From assembly GCA_014860745.1 (NCBI GenBank), contig JACZJC010000024.1, positions 1-62,971 of the forward strand: 62,971 nucleotides of DNA. Reading direction: 5' to 3'. Positions 43,712 to 52,211 of the stretch are shown here, one piece after another. This stretch comes from Anaerolineales bacterium. Lineage in GTDB: Bacteria; Chloroflexota; Anaerolineae; Anaerolineales; Villigracilaceae. The notes beneath the pieces are model-generated. The model was not told the origin of the DNA. It saw nothing but the letters and a program-made list of their open reading frames with translations, and did not search any database. Every line of letters starts with the position of its first letter. The stretch's first letter is position 1. Made by a program: the position numbers and the translations under genes.

Positions 43712-45402
43712 GGCACATCCTGCCCTGTGAGTTCTTTGTATTTGGCAAAATCAGCTTCAGCTTCGGCAGTTTTACTAAGTTTCTGATAAGCAAATCCGCG
43801 ATTGCGGTAAGCTTCAGCAATACTCGGATCTAATTCAATGCCCCTACTATAATCTTGGATGGCACGATCATAGTCTTTCAAATAGTAATAGGCAACCCCG
43901 CGGTTGAGGTACGCTGCCGCTAATTGAACTGAATTCGGATTCAGTTCAATGGCCCTGTTAAAATCTTGGATGGCGCGATCATAGTCTTGCAAATCAGAAT
44001 AGGCGCCCCCGCGATTGATATAAGTCGCAGCGAAATTCGGATTCAGTTCAATGGCCTTGTCAAAATCTCGGATGGCACGGTTATAGTCTTGCATCTTACG
44101 ATAGGCATATCCGCGGTTGTTGTATATTGCCACGCTATTCGGTTCCAATTGAATGGCTTTGTCAAAATCCAGGATGGCCCGACTGTAGTCTTGTAAATCA
44201 GAATAAGTATAGCCACGATTGACGTATGCTATAGCGTCATTCGGATCTAGTTCAATGGCCTTGTCAAAATCTTGGATGGCACGGTCGTAGTCGTGAAGGT
44301 CACTGTAGGCAATCCCTCGATTGATATATCCTGAAACATCATTTGGATCTAATTGAATCGCTTTGTCAAAATCTTGAATGGCGTGCTCGTAGTCGCGCAG
44401 AACGGTATAAGCAATCCCGCGATTGTTATATACTGCATCTAAATTCGGGTCTAGTTGAATGGCTTTGTCGAAATCTTGGATAGCACGCTGATGTTGGTTG
44501 AGGTAGAGATTTGCGAATCCTCGATAAAAATAGATGTCAGCCGGATTGTTAATAAGATGGGGCTGTGCAGACAGGTTGGCTAAAGCGCTATCAAAACGCG
44601 TAATGGCGGATTCGTAATTGTTTGTTCGAAAATCAATAAAGCCAGTCAAGAAAAAGATTAGAGCCCTAGCTTCCTGACCAGCTTGTTGTTGGAATGAAAA
44701 GGATTTTAATTCCGACAGGTCTGCGGTAGGCTGTAAAGTTTCGCTTGACTTGATGGGTAAATGTCCATACGCAAGGTTCTCGACGTGGATGGTAATGTTA
44801 GGATTGTCAGTGGGCTTATACCAAGCCCAAATGACCAAATCAGCATTTTCCTTCTCTCCTAAGCCTCGAGCATAATTACTGCCTTGACCGGAGGTAACAA
44901 TTTCTTGGCTATCTACAATTACAACGTCGCTGTTTTCTTTAGCAGCGTTGTGAAGTTCTTCCATGATTTGGGCACGAAGTCCGTAGGTTTCTTCAGGACC
45001 ATCAAACTGAGCAACAAGGATAATGATTTTCTTCTCTAATGCCTCAGCCTGTGACACCGAGTTCTTATATAGGAGCCAGCCGCCAATTCCGCTTCCAACG
45101 ACAACAATGCCAAGCAAACCAAGTGCAATTCGCCGATATATTGCGGAGTAACGCGGTTCATGTTTAGTTTTTTTCTTATTTACAACAGTCTTTTTGCTTA
45201 GTCTGACCCACCCCAAAACGATAACCAGAACAATCAGCCCACCGCAAGCCGTAAAATAAGTGATTGTTGTTTGATCCCCCAACCATAGTTGGTAGAAGTT
45301 ATACGCTAATGTAATCGCGCCTAAGAAACCTGCGATAGGGAGCCACAGTTTCTTGATCAATTCCAGCAGACCATCTTTCTCTTCAGGTGACTTATCAGGC
45401 AT
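43708..45402 (-). CDS. Membrane TPR protein with an adhesive-type repeat region
   Basis: A 564-residue protein. Three membrane helices are near residues 20-41, 45-66 and 91-111. Next is a roughly 130-residue domain (KIIILVAQFDGPEE, ENADLVIWAWYKPTDN) also found in the TPR protein at 54959. The C-terminal 290 residues contain eight near-identical 34-residue TPR repeats of the form YxNRGxAYxxLxDYxxAIQDFDKAI, so a protein-binding role is likely. The GGAG ribosome-binding site is 8 bases from the ATG. It lies between hsdS and the hsdS remnant, so it was inserted in the operon. Whether it contributes to defence is unknown. Confidence 0.85.
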   Translation of the reverse strand: MPDKSPEEKDGLLELIKKLWLPIAGFLGAITLAYNFYQLWLGDQTTITYFTACGGLIVLVIVLGWVRLSKKTVVNKKKTKHEPRYSAIYRRIALGLLGIVVVGSGIGGWLLYKNSVSQAEALEKKIIILVAQFDGPEETYGLRAQIMEELHNAAKENSDVVIVDSQEIVTSGQGSNYARGLGEKENADLVIWAWYKPTDNPNITIHVENLAYGHLPIKSSETLQPTADLSELKSFSFQQQAGQEARALIFFLTGFIDFRTNNYESAITRFDSALANLSAQPHLINNPADIYFYRGFANLYLNQHQRAIQDFDKAIQLDPNLDAVYNNRGIAYTVLRDYEHAIQDFDKAIQLDPNDVSGYINRGIAYSDLHDYDRAIQDFDKAIELDPNDAIAYVNRGYTYSDLQDYSRAILDFDKAIQLEPNSVAIYNNRGYAYRKMQDYNRAIRDFDKAIELNPNFAATYINRGGAYSDLQDYDRAIQDFNRAIELNPNSVQLAAAYLNRGVAYYYLKDYDRAIQDYSRGIELDPSIAEAYRNRGFAYQKLSKTAEAEADFAKYKELTGQDVP

Positions 45403-45434
45403 GGATAATCTCCAATTTATTCATCATTCCGCCT

Positions 45435-46679
45435 TCATCCTTGCTCTTGACCCACCAACTCCCCCCTAAACGCCTTCGCCAGCAGGGACGGGGTCAGCCG
45501 CTCGACATGCTCGGACGCGGACAGGTAGCGGGCTTCGAGACGTTCGGCGTAGGCAAATAGTTTTTCGACGCGCCGCACGATTTCAGCTTGTTCTTCTACA
45601 TTTGGAACACGAATAACCAAAGCCATAAGAATTTTTTGATTCAGATTAGACATAGTAGAGCCAACTGAGTCTTCGACTAAATTGGCCACTGTTTCAGGAC
45701 TTGATAAGAATATTTGCAAATATTCTGGCAATAATCTTTCGGTAGGATGAAGCAACATTGAACCACTTCCGCACAACCAGCCATCTTCCCTTTCCCCAAC
45801 AACTGCACATCGTCCCATTACCCCTCGACGCGCAAGAACTACATCGCCACGAGTCAGAAGGAATTCCTTGAGTTCTTTCGCCTTCTGTTTTGAGATCGTC
45901 ATTTCATCTGATGGAGTAATTCGACCATCGTTGATGTGCATTGGATTCACAAATGGAATTCCATTGGAAATGTAGTCAGCCTTATGAAGCGTACTACCAA
46001 AAGGACCAGTTTTGAGTCTCTCTATAACTTCCGACAAAAGCAAATATTTTTCTTTGCCGTTTTCATCGTTACCCGTCAAGCGACCTGACGTAGCCGCCGC
46101 AAGCACGGACTGGCGGAAGCGTTTGAGAATTTGGGGGACTCGTTCCAGATGAGTCTGGCACGAGTCTACGCGGGCGAGCAGGGAATCGAGTTTTTCGGCA
46201 ATGCGTTTTTGTTCGTTGAGTGGGGGTAGGGGCAAAATTACGTTTGCTAATTTTTTGGCATTTACATTTGCAAGCGCAATTCCAGCAGACGCATCAGAAA
46301 TTTGTTGCCAGTAATTAGGAGATTGAAGAAAGCGAGCAATGAACTTCGGAATAACTTGTGAATTTGGAATGTAGCGAATTAAATATGAAGCAAATACAGC
46401 AGGAGTTGAAGGGACATCTTCAATCAAAGCACTAAAACCAACAGAACCTGCCCGTGAGATTAATATGTCTCCAGGTTCAATTTTATATTTTTCAACATTT
46501 GGTGGATTGTCTTGGCAGTAGGGAACCGTATCCCAGTTTAAATGACCAGAAGTTATATCTGTCGTTCGTAAATACTTGACTCGCCCTTTTTCGGCAGCCT
46601 TTGAAGTCCAACCATACTGTCCTTGTGAGGCGATTTCGCCCAAGGTAGTTTCTGTCCAGCCAGCAGGCAAATCACTCAC
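45435..46679 (-). CDS. hsdS: Type I restriction-modification specificity subunit
   Basis: A 414-residue HsdS. Two target-recognition domains of about 150 residues are separated by conserved coiled-coil spacers: the first ends in LPPLNEQKRIAEKLDSLLARVDSCQ, the second in VPNVEEQAEIVRRVEKLFAYAERL. It selects the bipartite DNA site for HsdM and HsdR. I place the start at GTG 46679 (VSDLPAGWTE), with GAGGTG 5 bases before it and an 8-base overlap with the hsdM stop; the frame is open up to 46703. The C-terminus stops at KAFRGELVGQEQG, shorter than usual; the missing tail type is seen in the remnant at 43508. Confidence 0.93.
   Translation of the reverse strand: MSDLPAGWTETTLGEIASQGQYGWTSKAAEKGRVKYLRTTDITSGHLNWDTVPYCQDNPPNVEKYKIEPGDILISRAGSVGFSALIEDVPSTPAVFASYLIRYIPNSQVIPKFIARFLQSPNYWQQISDASAGIALANVNAKKLANVILPLPPLNEQKRIAEKLDSLLARVDSCQTHLERVPQILKRFRQSVLAAATSGRLTGNDENGKEKYLLLSEVIERLKTGPFGSTLHKADYISNGIPFVNPMHINDGRITPSDEMTISKQKAKELKEFLLTRGDVVLARRGVMGRCAVVGEREDGWLCGSGSMLLHPTERLLPEYLQIFLSSPETVANLVEDSVGSTMSNLNQKILMALVIRVPNVEEQAEIVRRVEKLFAYAERLEARYLSASEHVERLTPSLLAKAFRGELVGQEQG
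45473..45536. repeat. Direct repeat, hsdS-end copy 2
   Basis: The copy inside intact hsdS of the 64-base repeat at 43609-43672. Confidence 0.9.
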
Positions 46680-48231
46680 TGCCCACCTCATCGCCCAGTT
46701 CAATCAAGATACTGCGGATTTCAGCCATCGCCGCTTCGAGTTCGCCCAGGGCTTCTTCTGCCAGGGCTTCGGGTTCGGGCAAATCTTCGGCGGCGGTTTC
46801 AGAATCATCTTTCAGCCAGGCAATATCTAAATTGTCGCCGCGCTCAGCTATCCAGTCCCGTGTGAAGCGGCGGAAGCGTCCTTCTTCGCCAGTGTCTTTG
46901 CGTTTCTTCAAATTCTCGCCCAGCGCATTATCGCCGAACGCCTTTTCAAAATCCCTAAAATACTCGCGCGTGAATTCAGTCCGCTTGCCAAAGTTCGGCA
47001 TGTTGGCGCGCATGTCGTACACCCACACTTCCTTCGTGTTGCCCTTATCGCTTTCGCCGCGAGTAAAGAACAGCACGTTGGTCTTCACACCCTGCGCGTA
47101 AAAGATACCCGTCGGCAGGCGCAAGATGGTGTGCAGGTTGCACTTGTCCATCAAGTCGGCGCGGATCTGTCTGCCCGTGTTGGCTTCAAACAAGACGTTA
47201 TCAGGCAACACCACCGCGGCGCGTCCGCCCGCTTTTAGTCCGCGATAGATGTGCTGTAAAAACGCAAACTGCTTGTTGCTGGTGGGAAAGGTGAAATCGT
47301 CACGCGTGGGCAAGCCGCCGCCCTTCTTCGTCCCAAACGGCGGATTGGTGAGGATGAGCGTGGCTTTGGGCAGGGCAGCTCCCTCAGGCGAGAGCGTGTC
47401 ACCGTAGCGGATTCCTGCCGCGGCGGGGTCTGACTCGAGCCCGTGCAGCATTAGGTTCATCAACGCCAGACGGTGCGTATCCTGCACAAATTCCATCCCA
47501 TAAAAAGTCTTGTGACGATATTTGCGCTGCTGCGACTCCGTCCACGAATCGGGATCGCTATTTTCTCGGATATGCCGATTGGCAGCGATCAGGAATCCGC
47601 CCGTGCCTGCTGCTGGATCTTGAACAGTATCCTCCAGCGACGGTTTCATCATCGCCACCATGCTGTCGATCAGCGGACGTGGCGTGAAATACTGCCCCGC
47701 ACCAGATTTCTTCTCGTTGGCATTCTTTTCAAGCAAGCCTTCATATAGATCGCCCATGCCTTCCTTGCGGGCGTTGTACCAATCCAGCTTGTCGATCTCC
47801 GTCACCAAAATCGAAAGCGTGGTCGGCTTCTTGATGAACGAACTGGCATTCGCAAAAATCTCACGCGTCAGCAACGAACCGTTTTCGCCCAAATGGATCA
47901 ACAGCAGTTTATAAAATCCCAGCCGCTCAGGCGCGCTCTTGGTCTCCAGATCGTCCCAGCGATAACCATCGGGCAATTGTTTCTCGGTGTTTGTCTCTTT
48001 CGCCATCTTGAGGAAGAGCAAATAGGTCAGCTCGGTGACATATTGATGATAAGTGACACCGTCATCTTTGAGTACATTGCACAAATTCCACAGTTTGGCG
48101 ACGATATCCGCCGTGACGGTTTGTCGTAGAGACGGATAATTATCCGTCTCTGTTTTGTGGTTTGTATGATTATCCGTCTCTAAAGACGCATTATCATGCG
48201 TCTTTACGCGATTATTTATTGAATTCATCAT
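46672..48231 (-). CDS. hsdM: Type I restriction-modification methyltransferase subunit
   Basis: A 519-residue N6-adenine methyltransferase. It has an HsdM N-terminal helical domain (TADIVAKLWNLCNVLKDDG), SAM motif I DPAAGTGGFLIAA and catalytic motif NPPFG. The first 40 residues are odd: they are encoded by REP-like palindromes and contain ETDN twice. No other start codon precedes the domain, so ATG 48231 (or 48228) must be used. It overlaps the end of the RAYT gene by about 20 bases and is followed by hsdS with an 8-base overlap. Methylates host DNA to protect it from HsdR. Confidence 0.93.
   Translation of the reverse strand: MMNSINNRVKTHDNASLETDNHTNHKTETDNYPSLRQTVTADIVAKLWNLCNVLKDDGVTYHQYVTELTYLLFLKMAKETNTEKQLPDGYRWDDLETKSAPERLGFYKLLLIHLGENGSLLTREIFANASSFIKKPTTLSILVTEIDKLDWYNARKEGMGDLYEGLLEKNANEKKSGAGQYFTPRPLIDSMVAMMKPSLEDTVQDPAAGTGGFLIAANRHIRENSDPDSWTESQQRKYRHKTFYGMEFVQDTHRLALMNLMLHGLESDPAAAGIRYGDTLSPEGAALPKATLILTNPPFGTKKGGGLPTRDDFTFPTSNKQFAFLQHIYRGLKAGGRAAVVLPDNVLFEANTGRQIRADLMDKCNLHTILRLPTGIFYAQGVKTNVLFFTRGESDKGNTKEVWVYDMRANMPNFGKRTEFTREYFRDFEKAFGDNALGENLKKRKDTGEEGRFRRFTRDWIAERGDNLDIAWLKDDSETAAEDLPEPEALAEEALGELEAAMAEIRSILIELGDEVGSE
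48128..48151. repeat. REP-like palindrome inside hsdM 5' end (perfect)
   Basis: A 24-base perfect palindrome with arms AGAGACGGATAA and its complement. It begins with the GAGACG core shared with three further elements nearby and typical of REP sequences linked to RAYT transposases. Confidence 0.8.
48181..48206. repeat. REP-like palindrome at the hsdM start
   Basis: Ten-base arms TAAAGACGCA and TGCGTCTTTA around a 6-base loop, encoding part of the HsdM N-terminus. A half-copy (GATTATCCGTCTCT) lies next to it at about 48169-48182. Confidence 0.8.
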
Positions 48232-48751
48232 TTTTCCAATTCATCGGGTTTGCAATAATATATTTCGTAATTCGTTCCCATTCACCATCATTGCGAATCA
48301 CATGGTCATGATACCGCGCCTGCCACGTAAACGGGATGTTATTCGCCCGTGCAAATTTCGTCACCCCAATTTTATACCCACGAATGATTGACGCCAGGTT
48401 TTTGGATTGCGGACCGAATTTATTTCCCCGCAGAGACGCATCATCATGCGTCTCTGCCGTTGCCACGGCAATATCGGTTTTATTGATCACCACCACCCCA
48501 TGCGCATGATTCGGCATGATCTGGTGCGCGCCCAATTCCACAAACGGGAAATGCTGCGGGATTTCATTCCAACAATCATCGGCACATTGCCCCAATGGTG
48601 TGAATTGCATTTTGCCATCCACTACCCTACCGAAATCATGGGCGCGGTTGGCAACACAAATCGTCACAAAATACGCACCGTTCGCCGAATAATCCCACGC
48701 CGCCCATCGGGCGCTGGGAATGCGGTATTTGTTTTGGTATTTGTCCGTCAT
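48212..48751 (-). CDS. REP-associated tyrosine transposase (RAYT, IS200-like)
   Basis: A 179-residue Y1-type transposase. The HUH motif is in MPNHAHGVVVI, and the catalytic tyrosine lies in ARYHDHVIRNDGEW followed by YIIANPMNW, the RAYT hallmark. RAYTs move or maintain short REP palindromes but are usually single-copy and domesticated. The ATG at 48751 shares an ATGA overlap with the hsdR stop; 48760 is an alternative. A REP-like palindrome (48430-48457) is inside the coding region and adds a loop of about ten residues between the HUH motif and the catalytic helix. The gene sits between hsdR and hsdM, within the operon. Confidence 0.88.
   Translation of the reverse strand: MTDKYQNKYRIPSARWAAWDYSANGAYFVTICVANRAHDFGRVVDGKMQFTPLGQCADDCWNEIPQHFPFVELGAHQIMPNHAHGVVVINKTDIAVATAETHDDASLRGNKFGPQSKNLASIIRGYKIGVTKFARANNIPFTWQARYHDHVIRNDGEWERITKYIIANPMNWKNDEFNK
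48430..48457. repeat. REP-like palindrome inside the RAYT gene
   Basis: Eleven-base arms GCAGAGACGCA and TGCGTCTCTGC pair perfectly around TCATCA. It is in frame and encodes AETHDDASL. Confidence 0.8.
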
Positions 48752-51700
48752 TGTTTCCACAACAACCCATTAAACGTTTCCAGCGTTTCCGCCAACTGCC
48801 CATCGAACATTTTATCAAGCCTGCTGAAACCGCCTCCTTCGCGGGAGAAAATCAGATCGGGATCATCCAAGGCCTCACGGTCAACGATCACATTCGCCTT
48901 GGTCTGTGCCGCAATGCGTTGCAGCCATTGCCTCTGTGGCGTCGTCCATTGTTTTGCCGCCAGCATCTGACCCAACGCCCAATCCACGCGTTGTTCGTAG
49001 GGAATCAATGGGTCACCCGTGGCGATGTGCCGAATAAACCCAATGATGTGCGCGGCGATTTCCTGGTTGGTCATATCACGCCATGCAATGGTGATGCTTG
49101 TTTCGCTGAACCCTGCCTTCTCCAAATCCATTGCCAACATGCGCAATTGTTTGCGGGTCAACTCACGCGGGCGCGTCAACACCGTCACCAGTGCAGGGAT
49201 GGTATCTCGATTCTCTTGAATAAACTTCTTGAATTCATCCAGATAATCCTGCGGCTTCTTTCCAGCCCCGTAACCATGTTCGGCGGTCACAAATTCATCG
49301 GCATGTTCCGAGAGCAGCATCGGTCTTTGCATGGTTTCATGGCGGTCAAGGATCTCTCCCAAACGCTGATTATCGGTGAACCATTTCGCCACTTCATCAA
49401 TTGGCATCTCGCGCAGCTTTTTAACAAACGCCTCAATGGATACCCCAGCAACAGTTTCAAAATCTTTTTTGGATGTCTCGTTGATGTGCCTTTTCTTACG
49501 CTGGAATTTTGCCAGTAACTGGTCACGCACCAACTCCCGCTCCGCCTCATCCTTAACCCGAATCAGCTCATCCACCATTTGGCTGAAACTGATCTTCGGG
49601 TCAACCACCACGGGTTTCATGGCGGTCATATCCTGCAAAGCGTTATAGATTCCTACCGCATCGTACACACGGAAAGTTTCCTTGCCGATCTCTTCACACA
49701 GGCGCGTGGCACGTCCCAGCATTTGGTCAAACAGGATACGGCTGTTCACACTCCGCAGAAAAACGATGTTGCAGATTTCAGGCACATCCACGCCCGTGGT
49801 CAGCAAGTCTACGGTCACGGCGATTTTCGGGTTGCGTTCATTTTTGTAACGGCGAATGAGTTGTAGAGGCTGGTCGGCACTGCCTGTGATTTTCACAATC
49901 GCGTCGTCATCCACGCCATCAAGCCGTTTCGCGAATTCCTGCTTGAGCAAATCCACTACCAAATCGGCATGCAAATCGTTGGCGCAGAAGATCAACGTCT
50001 TTTGCGGCGAATACAAATCCAGTTCGCGCGCCAGATATTCACAGACTACCTGATTGAATTGCTTTGTAATGACCTTTTTATTGAACTCATCCACGTTTAA
50101 TTTGATATCATCGGGCGCTTTGAACAACTCCAATTGGTTGCGGCGCGGATAATACAACTTCACATCCTCGCCCGCTTTCCATTTAATCCCCGCTTCTGAA
50201 AGTTTGGTCTTGATCTGGATCGGCGGCTCATGGTCGATCAAAAATCCGTCAATCACTGCTTCGCGATAACTGTACGTGTAAACAGGTTCGCCAAAAATCT
50301 CGGTGGTGTGCATGGCAGGCGTGGCGGTCAGCCCGATTTTCACCGCATCAAAATAATCGATCACACGCCGATATTTTGAAACATAATCCTCAAAATTGCG
50401 GAATTTGATTTCCGTGTCCGAGAGTTCGCGGTCAAGCAAATATCCGCGATGGCATTCATCCACCACAATACAATCATACTGATCCACAGTGGGCAGGGTT
50501 TGGTTTTCACTTGGGTAGAGCAGCCGCTTGACCATGCCTTGCACGGTGGCAATCTGCACAGCCGTTTCTGTTTCAGGCTTTTGCCCATCCAATTCCATCA
50601 CGCCGAAAATATCAGAGAATGCCTGAATGGCATCCATGCGCGTGTCTTTGAACGCATTGGCGGCTTGTTCGCCCAGCGCCGAGCGGTCTACCAAAAACAA
50701 AATTCGTTTGAAGCGCTTTACTTTGAGCAGGCGATAGATCAACGCAATACAGGTTTTGGTTTTGCCTGTCCCTGTTGCCATCGCGATCAGCATATTTTGT
50801 TTGCCTTGCGCAATTTCATTTTCTACTGCGCGAATGGCGTCTCTTTGGTAAAACCGCAACGGAAAACCAAACTCCATCGGCTCATTGTCCAATTGCTTAT
50901 TGGCTTCCGCTGTATCCTGCTTCAAAAGTGTGGTCAAGCCTTCGGGTGTATACCAACCGCTTAGAGCACGGCTTATGTTTTGAGGGTTGCGCACATCACA
51001 GAACCAGACCCCATGCATGGTTTCAAGCTGTTGGTAGTTTTCCATGCGTCCGTTTGTTGAGAAAACAAATGGGATGTGATATTCACCCCAAGCTCCGCCT
51101 GGCGATTGCATTTCTGCATCGATTGAAAAACCTCGGCTGTATCGTTTTGCTTGTTGCACCGACGCAGAGACATCTACATTCTTGCGTTTGGCTTCTACAA
51201 CCGCAATAGGCATCAACCCGATGAACAGCACATAATCAGCGGGTCCATTGGCAGTCGGGTATTCCGCAATTGCCAAATTCCTGCCGCGTTCAGGTCTCGT
51301 CCCTTTGTTATAGCGCAGGTAGACCGTATCCACTTCCCAACCCGCCGCGCGCAATTGTGCATCAATGATCTGGCGGGTTTGCGCTTCATCCAAATAAATC
51401 GACTGGCTGGCAGTCGTTGCAGCCCTTCGATATTTCTCAAAAGTTGCGGGTCGTTTCCGCTTGGAAGCAGCTTGTTGCTCATTTAGCAACTCTTCCACTT
51501 TGGCATTGGCTTTTTCCGCCTTCGCTGCCAGTTCCTCACGCTCTTTGAGCAAGGCTTCCACTTCGTTTCTGCCAGATGGCTCAACGAAAGCGTCCGCCAT
51601 AAAATCTTCTTTCAAAAATGTCCGCTGAAACCAAATCCCCAACTGCCAGCCAATTTTCAACACATTGAGTGCAGTTGCCGAATCCCCTTGAATGGCATGA

Positions 51701-52002
51701 CTCGCGACATTCCCCGCCCTGCGAACCTCACCAAATAATTGATAGATTTCTTGTGATAGAACGCCTTCATCCCGTAAACGGCGCAATAACTCATACTGGC
51801 TTTCTTCTTTTTCGGTTTGGTAAAGTCCCATCTTTGTGGCAACATGCTTTGCCAACAACTCCCCAAACTGCCGCATCTTGATCAGACTGGTATTCGGGTC
51901 GTCCGCATAATATTTCTCCGCCAAGGCGCCCAAAATCACAAGCTGTTCATCAACAGCCTGTAGGTGAGAAAAATTTGGGGAGATGGGAAATTGGTGCACC
52001 AT
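48748..52002 (-). CDS. hsdR: Type I restriction endonuclease/translocase subunit
   Basis: A 1084-residue HsdR. The N-terminus (FPISPNFSHLQ to RQFGELLAK) is the family's usual opening, then a PD-(D/E)XK nuclease (PADYVLFIGLMPIAVVEAKRK), an SF2 motor with Walker A MATGTGKTKT, a DECH box (DECHRG), motif III LTATPAMHT and motif VI MLGRATRLCEE, and a C-terminal helical domain for HsdM binding. The frame is open to 52197, but residues before MVHQFPISP look like translated promoter sequence, so I set the start at 52002. All catalytic motifs are intact. Cleaves unmodified DNA after translocation, with HsdM and HsdS. Confidence 0.93.
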   Translation of the reverse strand: MVHQFPISPNFSHLQAVDEQLVILGALAEKYYADDPNTSLIKMRQFGELLAKHVATKMGLYQTEKEESQYELLRRLRDEGVLSQEIYQLFGEVRRAGNVASHAIQGDSATALNVLKIGWQLGIWFQRTFLKEDFMADAFVEPSGRNEVEALLKEREELAAKAEKANAKVEELLNEQQAASKRKRPATFEKYRRAATTASQSIYLDEAQTRQIIDAQLRAAGWEVDTVYLRYNKGTRPERGRNLAIAEYPTANGPADYVLFIGLMPIAVVEAKRKNVDVSASVQQAKRYSRGFSIDAEMQSPGGAWGEYHIPFVFSTNGRMENYQQLETMHGVWFCDVRNPQNISRALSGWYTPEGLTTLLKQDTAEANKQLDNEPMEFGFPLRFYQRDAIRAVENEIAQGKQNMLIAMATGTGKTKTCIALIYRLLKVKRFKRILFLVDRSALGEQAANAFKDTRMDAIQAFSDIFGVMELDGQKPETETAVQIATVQGMVKRLLYPSENQTLPTVDQYDCIVVDECHRGYLLDRELSDTEIKFRNFEDYVSKYRRVIDYFDAVKIGLTATPAMHTTEIFGEPVYTYSYREAVIDGFLIDHEPPIQIKTKLSEAGIKWKAGEDVKLYYPRRNQLELFKAPDDIKLNVDEFNKKVITKQFNQVVCEYLARELDLYSPQKTLIFCANDLHADLVVDLLKQEFAKRLDGVDDDAIVKITGSADQPLQLIRRYKNERNPKIAVTVDLLTTGVDVPEICNIVFLRSVNSRILFDQMLGRATRLCEEIGKETFRVYDAVGIYNALQDMTAMKPVVVDPKISFSQMVDELIRVKDEAERELVRDQLLAKFQRKKRHINETSKKDFETVAGVSIEAFVKKLREMPIDEVAKWFTDNQRLGEILDRHETMQRPMLLSEHADEFVTAEHGYGAGKKPQDYLDEFKKFIQENRDTIPALVTVLTRPRELTRKQLRMLAMDLEKAGFSETSITIAWRDMTNQEIAAHIIGFIRHIATGDPLIPYEQRVDWALGQMLAAKQWTTPQRQWLQRIAAQTKANVIVDREALDDPDLIFSREGGGFSRLDKMFDGQLAETLETFNGLLWKQ

Positions 52003-52064
52003 TTGTGTTTGCACTTCAAACCAAAATATGATTATCTTATTTGCAGGGCTATCCCCGCTCACAT

Positions 52065-52175
52065 TCCCAAGTATACCCGACCCCTTCCAGTCATGGTCAA
52101 GGCTTTCGGGAGAGTGGCAGCCGTCCCAACTCGCGAAACGACCGCCACTCAAACTATCCAACCAGCAAACTACCC
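52065..52175. repeat. Duplicated upstream block, hsdR copy
   Basis: About 110 bases closely similar to 54187-54290, including GTATAC...CGACCCCTTC and a long identical run ending CGCCACTCAAACTATCCAAC. Both copies lie upstream of minus-strand genes. Confidence 0.85.
52070..52100 (-). promoter_or_regulatory. Probable hsdR promoter
   Basis: On the minus strand, TTGACC (52100-52095) and TATACT (52075-52070) are 19 bases apart. The elements are conserved in the second copy. The 5' leader would be about 60 bases. Confidence 0.5.
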
Positions 52176-52211
52176 AACTAAAACCTTCTCCTCCCACCCG
52201 TCCGCATCCGT

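Noticed and set aside
43750-44520. Regularly spaced repeats of about 102 bases, considered as a CRISPR-like array
   Set aside because: The period equals 34 codons, and the repeats encode TPR units; there are no spacers.
52003-52197. Extension of hsdR to 52197
   Set aside because: This stretch is the duplicated promoter block; the translated part has no HsdR similarity.
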